Of a stretch of DNA of 16,717 nt, positions 8,011 to 14,055 are shown piece by piece. Within the stretch, counting starts at the first letter, position 1; every line of letters begins with the position of its first letter. The notes under the pieces are model-generated. The model made no database searches. It saw nothing but the letters and a program-made list of their open reading frames with translations, and was not told the DNA's origin. This DNA comes from Marinobacter sp. (GTDB lineage: Bacteria; Pseudomonadota; Gammaproteobacteria; Pseudomonadales; Oleiphilaceae): the NCBI GenBank assembly GCA_017643965.1, contig JAEPMM010000023.1, positions 1-16,717 of the forward strand. Reading direction: 5' to 3'. The position numbers were made by a program, and so were the translations under genes.

Positions 8011-8028
8011 CTACGACTTTAGTCGTAG
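8011..8028. promoter_or_regulatory. 18-nt inverted repeat in the reductase leader
   Basis: CTACGACTTTAGTCGTAG has perfect 8-bp arms around a central TT. As DNA, the inner part TACGACT-TT-AGTCGTA has the 7-2-7 geometry of heptamer pairs bound by NarL/FixJ-type response regulators, although the heptamer differs from the NarL consensus TACYYMT. As RNA it would form a short hairpin with a UUUA loop. No T run follows, so it is not an intrinsic terminator. It ends 58 nt before the reductase ATG. Confidence 0.5.
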
Positions 8029-8086
8029 GGCTCGGCCGGGCGTTAGGGACAGACAACAATTGAGCAACAAGCAGGGTGGACAATCA

Positions 8087-10072
8087 ATGAATTACTTTCT
8101 GACGGGTGGCACCGGATTTATCGGCCGTTTTCTCGTAGAGAAACTTCTGGCGCGTGGCGGTACCGTCCATGTACTGGTTCGTGAGCAATCTCTCGGCAAA
8201 CTGGACGTTCTCCGTGAACGCTGGGGCGCCACCGAGCAGCAGGTCAAAGCGGTTATCGGCGATCTGACCAGCCCCGATCTGGGTATCGACGCCAAAACCA
8301 TGGATGCGCTGAAAGGCAACATTGATCATTTCTTCCACCTTGCTGCTGTGTATGACATGGGCGCCGATGAAGCCGCTCAGCAGGCCACCAACATTGAAGG
8401 CACCCGCAGTGCGGTCAATGCGGCCAAAGCCATGCAGGCCGGCTGTTTCCACCACGTATCGTCCATTGCCGCAGCGGGCCTGTTCAAGGGCACCTTCCGC
8501 GAAGACATGTTCGAGGAAGCGGAAAAGCTGGACCATCCGTACCTGCTGACCAAGCACGAATCCGAGAAGGTGGTTCGTGAGAGCTGCAAGGTGCCTTTTC
8601 GCATCTACCGTCCGGGCATGGTAATCGGTCACTCCAAAACCGGCGAGATGGACAAGGTCGACGGCCCTTACTACTTCTTCAAGATGATCCAGAAGATCCG
8701 CAACACGCTGCCGCAATGGGTACCCACCATCGGTATCGAGGGAGGCCGCCTGAACGTGGTGCCGGTGGACTTTGTGGTGAACGCGATGGATCACATTGCG
8801 CACCTGGATGGTGAGGATGGCAACTGCTTCCACCTGGTGGATTCCGATCCTTACAAGGTGGGCGAAATTCTTAACATCTTCAGCGAAGCCGGCCACGCCC
8901 CGAAAATGGGTATGCGCATCGATTCCCGCATGTTCGGTTTTGTGCCGCCGTTCATTCGCCAGAGCCTGAAGAATCTGCCGCCGGTCAAGCGCCTGACCGC
9001 GGCGGTTCTCGACGATATGGGCATTCCACCCTCGGTGCTGTCGTTCATCAATTACCCGACACGGTTTGATGCCCGGGAAACCGAGCGTGTGCTCAAAGGC
9101 ACTGACATCGGGGTGCCCCGCCTGCCTAGTTACGCCTCGGTGATCTGGGATTTCTGGGAGCGTAACCTGGATCCGGATCTGTTCAAGGACCGCACCCTGC
9201 GTGGCACGGTTGAAGGCAAGGTGTGTGTGGTGACCGGTGCCACCTCCGGTATTGGTCTGGCAACCGCGCAGAAACTGGCCGAGGCCGGCGCGATTCTGGT
9301 GATTGGCGCCCGCACCAAGGAAACCCTCGACGAAGTGACCGCCGATCTGGAAGCCCGTGGTGGCAATGTCCACGCCTACCAGTGTGACTTCGCCGACATG
9401 GAAGATTGCGATCGCTTCGTGAAAACCGTGCTGGACAACCATGGCCATGTGGACGTGCTGGTGAACAACGCCGGCCGCTCCATTCGCCGCTCACTGGCGT
9501 TGTCGTTCGATCGCTTCCACGACTTCGAGCGCACCATGCAGCTGAACTATTTCGGCTCCGTGCGCCTGATCATGGGCTTTGCCCCGGCCATGCTGGAGCG
9601 TCGTCGCGGTCACGTGGTGAACATTTCGTCCATCGGCGTACTGACCAACGCGCCCCGCTTCTCCGCCTACGTGGCGTCCAAGTCGGCGCTGGATGCGTTC
9701 AGCCGGTGCGCCGCTGCAGAATGGTCTGACCGCAACGTGACCTTCACCACCATCAACATGCCGCTGGTGAAAACACCGATGATCGCGCCCACCAAGATCT
9801 ACGATTCGGTGCCCACGCTGACCCCGGAAGAAGCGGCGGAAATGGTGGCGGACGCCATCGTGTACCGTCCCAAGCGGATTGCCACGCGTCTGGGTATCTT
9901 TGCCCAGGTGCTGCATGCGCTGGCGCCGAAGATGGGCGAGATCGTGATGAACACCGGCTACCGGATGTTCCCGGATTCACCGTCGGCGGCCGGCAGCAAG
10001 TCGGGCGAGAAGCCGAAAGTGTCTACCGAGCAGGTGGCGTTCGCCGCCATCATGCGGGGCATCTACTGGTAA
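8087..10072 (+). CDS. Two-domain fatty acyl-CoA / fatty aldehyde reductase (alcohol-forming)
   Basis: This cytoplasmic NADPH-dependent enzyme makes fatty alcohol from fatty acyl-CoA or fatty aldehyde, supplying alcohol for wax-ester synthesis. The 661 residues correspond to the characterised Marinobacter enzyme of the same length. The N-terminal extended-SDR domain has TGGTGFIG (6-13), SSIAAAG (125-131) and Y152-LLT-K156. It is expected to reduce acyl-CoA to aldehyde. The C-terminal classical SDR domain has TGATSGIG (383-390), NNAG (460-463), SS (514-515) and Y528-VAS-K532. It is expected to reduce aldehyde to alcohol. I chose the ATG at 8087 because it follows AGGGTGGA at good spacing and puts the nucleotide-binding strand at the very N terminus; a TTG at 8060 adds nine residues. 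The gene is monocistronic, with a complex upstream region and a strong terminator 19 nt after the stop. No wax synthase gene lies in the window. Confidence 0.95.
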   Translation: MNYFLTGGTGFIGRFLVEKLLARGGTVHVLVREQSLGKLDVLRERWGATEQQVKAVIGDLTSPDLGIDAKTMDALKGNIDHFFHLAAVYDMGADEAAQQATNIEGTRSAVNAAKAMQAGCFHHVSSIAAAGLFKGTFREDMFEEAEKLDHPYLLTKHESEKVVRESCKVPFRIYRPGMVIGHSKTGEMDKVDGPYYFFKMIQKIRNTLPQWVPTIGIEGGRLNVVPVDFVVNAMDHIAHLDGEDGNCFHLVDSDPYKVGEILNIFSEAGHAPKMGMRIDSRMFGFVPPFIRQSLKNLPPVKRLTAAVLDDMGIPPSVLSFINYPTRFDARETERVLKGTDIGVPRLPSYASVIWDFWERNLDPDLFKDRTLRGTVEGKVCVVTGATSGIGLATAQKLAEAGAILVIGARTKETLDEVTADLEARGGNVHAYQCDFADMEDCDRFVKTVLDNHGHVDVLVNNAGRSIRRSLALSFDRFHDFERTMQLNYFGSVRLIMGFAPAMLERRRGHVVNISSIGVLTNAPRFSAYVASKSALDAFSRCAAAEWSDRNVTFTTINMPLVKTPMIAPTKIYDSVPTLTPEEAAEMVADAIVYRPKRIATRLGIFAQVLHALAPKMGEIVMNTGYRMFPDSPSAAGSKSGEKPKVSTEQVAFAAIMRGIYW

Positions 10073-10091
10073 GCATCCGGCAGACGCCTGT

Positions 10092-10123
10092 AAAAAACGC
10101 CTCCCTCGGGAGGCGTTTTTTTT
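10092..10123. terminator. Bidirectional intrinsic terminator
   Basis: An A run (10092-10097), the stem CGCCTCCC/GGGAGGCG (10098-10105 with 10108-10115, a very tight turn) and a T run of eight (10116-10123) form a textbook Rho-independent terminator in both directions. It ends the reductase transcript on the plus strand and the pyrC-rnt transcript on the minus strand, whose last stop codon is at 10128. Confidence 0.93.
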
Positions 10124-10127
10124 GGGG

Positions 10128-10787
10128 TCAGGCGTCGTCCGGCTCGCTGATCAGGGGCGGCGGAAACCCTCCGAGCTCTTTCCAGCGATTCACGATGCCG
10201 CAGAACAGGTCGGCGGTTTTTTCGGCGTCGTAGGCAGCGGAATGGGCTTCCTTGTTGCTGAACGGAATGCCGGCGAGTTTGCAGGCCTGTGCCAGTACCG
10301 TGTGGCCGTAAGCGAGACCGGCCAGGGTGGCGGTGTCGAAGGTCGAGAACGGGCGAAACGGGTTGCGCTTGATGTCTGAGCGCAGGGCCGCCGCAAACAC
10401 GAAATTGTGATCGAAAGTGGCGTTGTGGCCCACCAGTACCGCCCGTTTGCAGTCGTGGGCTTTGACCGCCTTGCGGATCGGGCTGAAGATCTCACTCAGG
10501 CCTTCCCGCTCAGGCACCGCCTCACGCTCGGCACTCCAGGGGTCGATGCCGGTGAAGTCGAGTGCCGACTGCTCCAGATTGGCGCCTTCAAAGGGGTCGA
10601 TCTGTTGCAGGTGGGTTTCGCCCCGTACCAGCCAGCCGTCGTCGTCCATGGTCAGCATCACGGCGGCCACTTCCAGCAGGGCATCCGTTTCCGGGTTGAA
10701 CCCGCCGGTCTCCACATCCACAACCACCGGCAGAAAGCCGCGGAATCGGCGGGCCATGGGATGCAGTTCTCTGTTTTCGTCAGTCAC
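10128..10787 (-). CDS. rnt: Ribonuclease T
   Basis: RNase T is a DEDDh 3'-to-5' exonuclease that trims the 3' ends of tRNA and other stable RNAs and acts as a homodimer in the cytoplasm. The 219-residue length matches the family (about 215-225). The catalytic acidic residues are D24 and E26 in VVDVETGGF, D126 in GHNATFDHN, and H182 and D187 in HSAAYD. The conserved RNase T segment FRPFSTFDTATLAGLAYGHT precedes the last motif. The start is GTG at 10785-10787, preceded by CCTAGGAG at about 7 nt, a good ribosome binding site. The gene follows pyrC by 41 nt on the same strand, the same order as in Pseudomonas, and it is the last gene before the bidirectional terminator. Nothing is missing. Confidence 0.95.
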   Translation of the reverse strand: MTDENRELHPMARRFRGFLPVVVDVETGGFNPETDALLEVAAVMLTMDDDGWLVRGETHLQQIDPFEGANLEQSALDFTGIDPWSAEREAVPEREGLSEIFSPIRKAVKAHDCKRAVLVGHNATFDHNFVFAAALRSDIKRNPFRPFSTFDTATLAGLAYGHTVLAQACKLAGIPFSNKEAHSAAYDAEKTADLFCGIVNRWKELGGFPPPLISEPDDA

Positions 10788-10828
10788 TCAAACTCCTAGG
10801 TGTCAGGCCATGATTCGGATTGTCTGAT

Positions 10829-11866
10829 TCAGGCGGATGCCAGTTTCCAGTTGATGGGTTCGCCCGCACGCAGCGGGACAATGGCACCGTCGGCAAGCGG
10901 CAGTTTCGCCGGCATGGTCCATGGCTCCCTGGTCAGGGTAATGGTGTCAGAGTGGCGGGGCAGGCCGTAAAAGTCCGCGCCGTGGAAGCTGGCGAAGGCC
11001 TCCAGTTTGTCCAGCACACCCAGTTCCTCGAAAATGTCGGCGTAATGGCTGATGGCACCGAACGCGGAGTAGCAGCCGGCACAGCCGCAGGCCGCCTCTT
11101 TCTTGTCCTGGGCGTGGGGGGCGGAATCGGTACCGAGGAAAAACCGTTTGTTGCCGCTGACCACAGCGTCCTGCAGGGCGCGCTGATGAAGGTTGCGCTT
11201 CAGGATCGGCAGGCAGTACAGGTGAGGGCGGATGCCGCCTACCAGCATGTGGTTGCGGTTATACATCAGGTGCTGGGGGGTCAGGGTCGCGGCCAGGTTG
11301 TCGCCGGCGTGGCTGCGCACGAACTCGGCGGAATCCGCGGTGGTGATGTGCTCCAGCACCACTTTCAGTGTGGGGAAGGCCTCCAGCGTGGGCGCCAGCA
11401 CCCGCTCCAAGAAGACTTTCTCGCGATCGAAGATATCAATGTCTGCATCGGTCACTTCCCCGTGCACCAGCAGCAACAGGCCGCACTCGGCCATGGCCTC
11501 GAGTACCGGGTAGATATTGCGGATGTCGGTCACGCCCGAGGCGGAGTTGGTGGTGGCACCTGCGGGGTACAGTTTGGCAGCGACAACCCCGGCGGCTTTG
11601 GCCTCGCGAATGTCTTCCGCGGTGGTGGACTCGGTCAGGTACAGGGTCATCAGCGGTTCGAACGGCAGGTCGCCGGCAGCCGTCACGATCCGCTGCCGGT
11701 ACGCCAGTGCGGCTTTCGCAGTGGTCACCGGCGGCACCAGGTTGGGCATGATGATGGCACGGCCAAAACACCGGGCGGTGGCGGGCACCACGTCGTTGAG
11801 CACGGCACCGTCGCGAACGTGCAGGTGCCAGTCGTCAGGGCGGGTGATGGTCAGGGTGTCAGTCAT
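10829..11866 (-). CDS. pyrC: Dihydroorotase (PyrC type)
   Basis: Dihydroorotase cyclises N-carbamoyl-aspartate to dihydroorotate, the third step of pyrimidine synthesis. The 345-residue protein aligns along its length with E. coli PyrC (348 residues). The binuclear zinc site is complete: H14 and H16 in DDWHLH, the carbamylated K98 in AAKLYP, H135 in LVHGEV, H173 in EHIT and D247 in GTDSAPH. The CGCAGC cluster (260-265) is also a family feature. I chose the ATG at 11864-11866, which begins MTDTLTITRPDDWH as in homologues; a reading from 11911 adds 15 residues without similarity. It heads a two-gene operon with rnt (gap 41 nt), transcribed from an extended -10 promoter at 11924-11932. Confidence 0.96.
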   Translation of the reverse strand: MTDTLTITRPDDWHLHVRDGAVLNDVVPATARCFGRAIIMPNLVPPVTTAKAALAYRQRIVTAAGDLPFEPLMTLYLTESTTAEDIREAKAAGVVAAKLYPAGATTNSASGVTDIRNIYPVLEAMAECGLLLLVHGEVTDADIDIFDREKVFLERVLAPTLEAFPTLKVVLEHITTADSAEFVRSHAGDNLAATLTPQHLMYNRNHMLVGGIRPHLYCLPILKRNLHQRALQDAVVSGNKRFFLGTDSAPHAQDKKEAACGCAGCYSAFGAISHYADIFEELGVLDKLEAFASFHGADFYGLPRHSDTITLTREPWTMPAKLPLADGAIVPLRAGEPINWKLASA

Positions 11867-11923
11867 TCGGTGTTTTTCCGCGCAGTCCGGGGCCGGGTAG
11901 GCGCCGGCCAAAAATTTGGCGGA

Positions 11924-11932
11924 ATTATACCA
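11924..11932 (-). promoter_or_regulatory. Extended -10 promoter of pyrC-rnt
   Basis: The minus strand reads TGGTATAAT: a perfect TATAAT with the TGN extension. It lies 57 nt upstream of the pyrC ATG. The -35 area has no good match. An inverted repeat GCCAAA-AA-TTTGGC (11907-11920) covers the expected transcription start, so it could be an operator or a short hairpin at the 5' end of the mRNA. The divergent sigma28 promoter of motY begins only 32 bp further on. Confidence 0.65.
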
Positions 11933-11964
11933 GATGCGCCGGGTGTTTGTTTCTGCCGAATGCC

Positions 11965-11991
11965 TAAAGAAAGGATTCCCGCCGCCGTTAA
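11965..11991 (+). promoter_or_regulatory. Sigma28 (FliA) promoter of motY
   Basis: TAAAGAAA (11965-11972), an 11-nt spacer, then GCCGTTAA (11984-11991). The flagellar sigma28 consensus is TAAAGTTT-N11-GCCGATAA, so 13 of 16 positions and the spacing match. It ends 35 nt before the motY start codon. The next gene is a flagellar motor protein, so the site makes biological sense. Confidence 0.8.
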
Positions 11992-12026
11992 ACGATCAGT
12001 GACCCAGATACTGACGGATTGATGTT

Positions 12027-12944
12027 ATGGCCAAACAATCAGCCTTGTTTCCCCGCGCGGCTGCGCTGACCGGCGCACTGATGGCGGGTGCCAGTGGTTT
12101 GGCGCAGTCCTCCAGCTTTGGTGCCGGTATCGAAAACAGCCAGTGGTATGTCTCCGAATCGGTCTTCGAATGCGCTCTGGTGCATGAAGTGCCGGGCTAC
12201 GGCCGTGCCATTTTCCGCCACAAGGCCGGTGAGCAGTTATCGTTCAGTCTCGACTCTGATACCGCCCTGATGCGGCCGGGCAGCGGCAGTGTGGTGGTCG
12301 AGGCGCCGCCCTGGCGGCCCGGAGCGGCACCGCGCAAGGTGGGCGCCATTGATGTGGGTGAAGGCCGCCGCCCGGTGGCGCTGGGCGCCCGACAGGCCAT
12401 GGTGATTGCCCAGGGGTTGCTGGACGGCATGATGCCCACGGTGACCCGGGAATCCTGGTATGACAGCCGTCCGGTGCGGGTCAGGGTGTCGAACATCAAT
12501 TTCGCCCGCGAGTTCGGCAGTTATCGTCAGTGCACCGCCGGTCTGTTGCCGGTGAACTACGATCAGATCAAACGTTCCCGGGTTCCGTTCCGGGCAGGCA
12601 GCACCAGCCTGTCGGACGGTGACCGGACCCTGCTGGACAACATCGTGACCTACGTGCAGGCGGATTCCACCGTTGAGCGTATTTTCGTGGATGGCCATAC
12701 CGACAGCTCCGGCAGCCGTATTGATAACCGGGCGTTGTCAGAAAAACGCGCCAACGCGGTGGCGGACTACCTGATCGAGCAGGGCTTGCCGCAGGATCTG
12801 ATCACTGTGCGGGCCCATGCGGACCAGTATCCGGTTTCAAACCGCGCGGCCGACAACCGGCGCACAACCATTCGCCTGCAACGTGAGGGCGAGCGCCCGG
12901 AACTGCAGCAGGCCAACGGTTATGAGTCCGGCTTTTCCGGCTAG
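12027..12944 (+). CDS. motY: MotY-type flagellar motor protein with OmpA domain
   Basis: MotY forms the periplasmic T-ring at the base of polar flagella and anchors the stator to peptidoglycan. The 305-residue protein has a signal peptide (about 1-26, ending near GASGLAQ), then the MotY N-terminal domain with QWYVSESVFEC and HEVPGYGRAIF (about 39-65), then an OmpA-like peptidoglycan-binding domain (about 180-287). The OmpA domain shows VDGHTDSSGS (221-230), LSEKRANAVADYL (237-249) and a conserved Asn-Arg-Arg end (277-279). The only two cysteines, C49 and C169, match the spacing of the known MotY disulfide. The gene order with pyrC and rnt is that of Pseudomonas, where the adjacent OmpA-family gene is motY. 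A sigma28 promoter precedes it. The Shine-Dalgarno sequence is weak. The stop overlaps the stop of the convergent deacetylase gene. Confidence 0.88.
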   Translation: MAKQSALFPRAAALTGALMAGASGLAQSSSFGAGIENSQWYVSESVFECALVHEVPGYGRAIFRHKAGEQLSFSLDSDTALMRPGSGSVVVEAPPWRPGAAPRKVGAIDVGEGRRPVALGARQAMVIAQGLLDGMMPTVTRESWYDSRPVRVRVSNINFAREFGSYRQCTAGLLPVNYDQIKRSRVPFRAGSTSLSDGDRTLLDNIVTYVQADSTVERIFVDGHTDSSGSRIDNRALSEKRANAVADYLIEQGLPQDLITVRAHADQYPVSNRAADNRRTTIRLQREGERPELQQANGYESGFSG

Positions 12945-13867
12945 CGCACCGCGCTCAGCACTTCCAGATGGGCATTGACACTCTCCGCCAGCGCCCGCAG
13001 ATGGTAACCGCCTTCCAGGGTTGAAATAATACGGTCATTGGCGTGGTCGCTGGCCACGCTGACGATCATCTCCGTCAGCCAGCGATAGTCGTCCACTTCC
13101 AGATTCAGTTCCGCCATCGGGTCCAGCCGGTGGCCGTCAAAGCCGGCCGAGATCAGCACCAGTTGCGGCCGGAAATCCTGCAGTTTTTTCAGCCAGCCCG
13201 CTTCCACTGCCTTGCGGTAGGCCAGTGCCGAGCAGTCGGATTCAATCGGGATATTGACGATGTTCTCCGGCTGGCGATGCACATGGGAGTGGGGGTAGAA
13301 GGGGTGCTGGAAGCTGGAACACATGAGAATGCGCTCGTCGCCCCCGACAATATCAGCGGTGCCGTTACCCTGGTGCACGTCGAAATCGATGATCGCGACC
13401 CGCTCCAGATGGTGGAAGGTCAGAGCCCGCATCGCCGCCAGGGCAACGTTATTGTAGAAGCAGAAGCCCATGGACTTGCTGCGCTCGGCGTGATGTCCCG
13501 GCGGGCGCGCGCACACGAACGCGTTGGTCACCTGGCTGCTCAGCACCATGTCGACCGCTTCAATATTGCCACCGGCAGCCAGGCGGGCCGCGCGCAGGGT
13601 GTCGGGCATCATCGCGGTGTCCGGGTCGGTGTACACGCGGCCACGGGTCGGTTGCATCAGATCAAGCTGGTGCAGGTACTTCTCGGGGTGAACGGTCAAC
13701 AGCTGGTCGCGGGTGATTTCGTCCGGGCGAACCCAATCCAGCACATCCCCGACGCCGGTGTCGGAAAGGTAACTGATGATGGCTGCAATGCGCTCCGGTG
13801 ACTCGGGGTGTTCCGGGCCCATGGTGTGTTTCAGGCAGTCATCATGAGAGAAAAAGGCTGTGGTCAT
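12941..13867 (-). CDS. Histone deacetylase family protein (AcuC/HDAC-like)
   Basis: This cytoplasmic zinc-dependent amidohydrolase of the HDAC superfamily (class II-like) probably removes acetyl groups from protein lysines or from acetylpolyamines. In its 308 residues the catalytic HH pair is H125-H126 (RPPGHHAE). The charge-relay and zinc residues are D161, D163 and H165 (IIDFDVHQGNGT) and D244 (SAGFDGH). The transition-state Tyr is Y288 (LEGGYHL). All active-site residues are present, so it should be active. The ATG at 13865-13867 follows CAGGAT at about 7 nt. The gene is divergent from the Pat-type acetyltransferase, 188 bp away start to start, which favours a lysine deacetylase role like that of Bacillus AcuC. 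An acetylpolyamine amidohydrolase role remains possible. Its stop codon shares the palindrome CTAG with that of motY. Confidence 0.9.
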   Translation of the reverse strand: MTTAFFSHDDCLKHTMGPEHPESPERIAAIISYLSDTGVGDVLDWVRPDEITRDQLLTVHPEKYLHQLDLMQPTRGRVYTDPDTAMMPDTLRAARLAAGGNIEAVDMVLSSQVTNAFVCARPPGHHAERSKSMGFCFYNNVALAAMRALTFHHLERVAIIDFDVHQGNGTADIVGGDERILMCSSFQHPFYPHSHVHRQPENIVNIPIESDCSALAYRKAVEAGWLKKLQDFRPQLVLISAGFDGHRLDPMAELNLEVDDYRWLTEMIVSVASDHANDRIISTLEGGYHLRALAESVNAHLEVLSAVR

Positions 13868-13983
13868 ACGAATCCTGACAACGTTCGTTTTGTGTGCTTG
13901 GGTTCTGCTTGTATTTTCATCAATGTTATCAGGGATAGTACGTGGTTGCCGTGTTTCTTTGGTCTTAGGCCGGTGTTCGGCAT

Positions 13984-14011
13984 TTTACATCAGAGGCCAA
14001 GCGCCTAAGAT
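13984..14011 (+). promoter_or_regulatory. Candidate sigma70 promoter for pat
   Basis: TTTACA (13984-13989) and TAAGAT (14006-14011) are 16 nt apart and end 44 nt before the pat start codon. The -35 box matches five of six and the -10 box four of six consensus positions. The 188-bp intergenic stretch (13868-14055) is AT-richer than its surroundings and must also hold the promoter of the deacetylase gene, which I could not place with confidence. No coding sequence is seen in it. Confidence 0.35.
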
Positions 14012-14055
14012 AAGGATAGCCTCGTCAACGACTGGAATCAGCAAGGAGCGTGCGT

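Larger units (their letters stand above)
7705..8086. other. 382-bp intergenic control region between the 99-residue gene and the reductase
   Basis: This divergent, AT-richer region holds no convincing gene. From left to right I see: the extended -10 promoter for the minus-strand operon (7755-7763); an inverted repeat TTCATT/AATGAA (7779-7800); two near-identical palindromic 16-mers (7905-7920 and 7938-7953); TACAAT (7985-7990), a possible -10 box without a well-placed -35 box; an 18-nt inverted repeat (8011-8028); and the ribosome binding site AGGGTGGA just before the reductase ATG. The plus-strand leader could be long and regulated. The exact transcription start cannot be fixed by eye. Confidence 0.6.

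Noticed and set aside
8060..8086. TTG at 8060 as the start of the reductase.
   Set aside because: The ATG at 8087 has a well-spaced AGGGTGGA and gives the N terminus expected for the 661-residue family member; the nine extra residues show no similarity.
8084..9448. Long open frame on the minus strand opposite the reductase (454 codons).
   Set aside because: It is an antisense shadow of a GC-rich gene with no recognisable domain; the sense protein is unmistakable.
10820..12022. Long open frame on the plus strand opposite pyrC (400 codons).
   Set aside because: It is an antisense shadow of pyrC, whose zinc-site residues are all present on the other strand.
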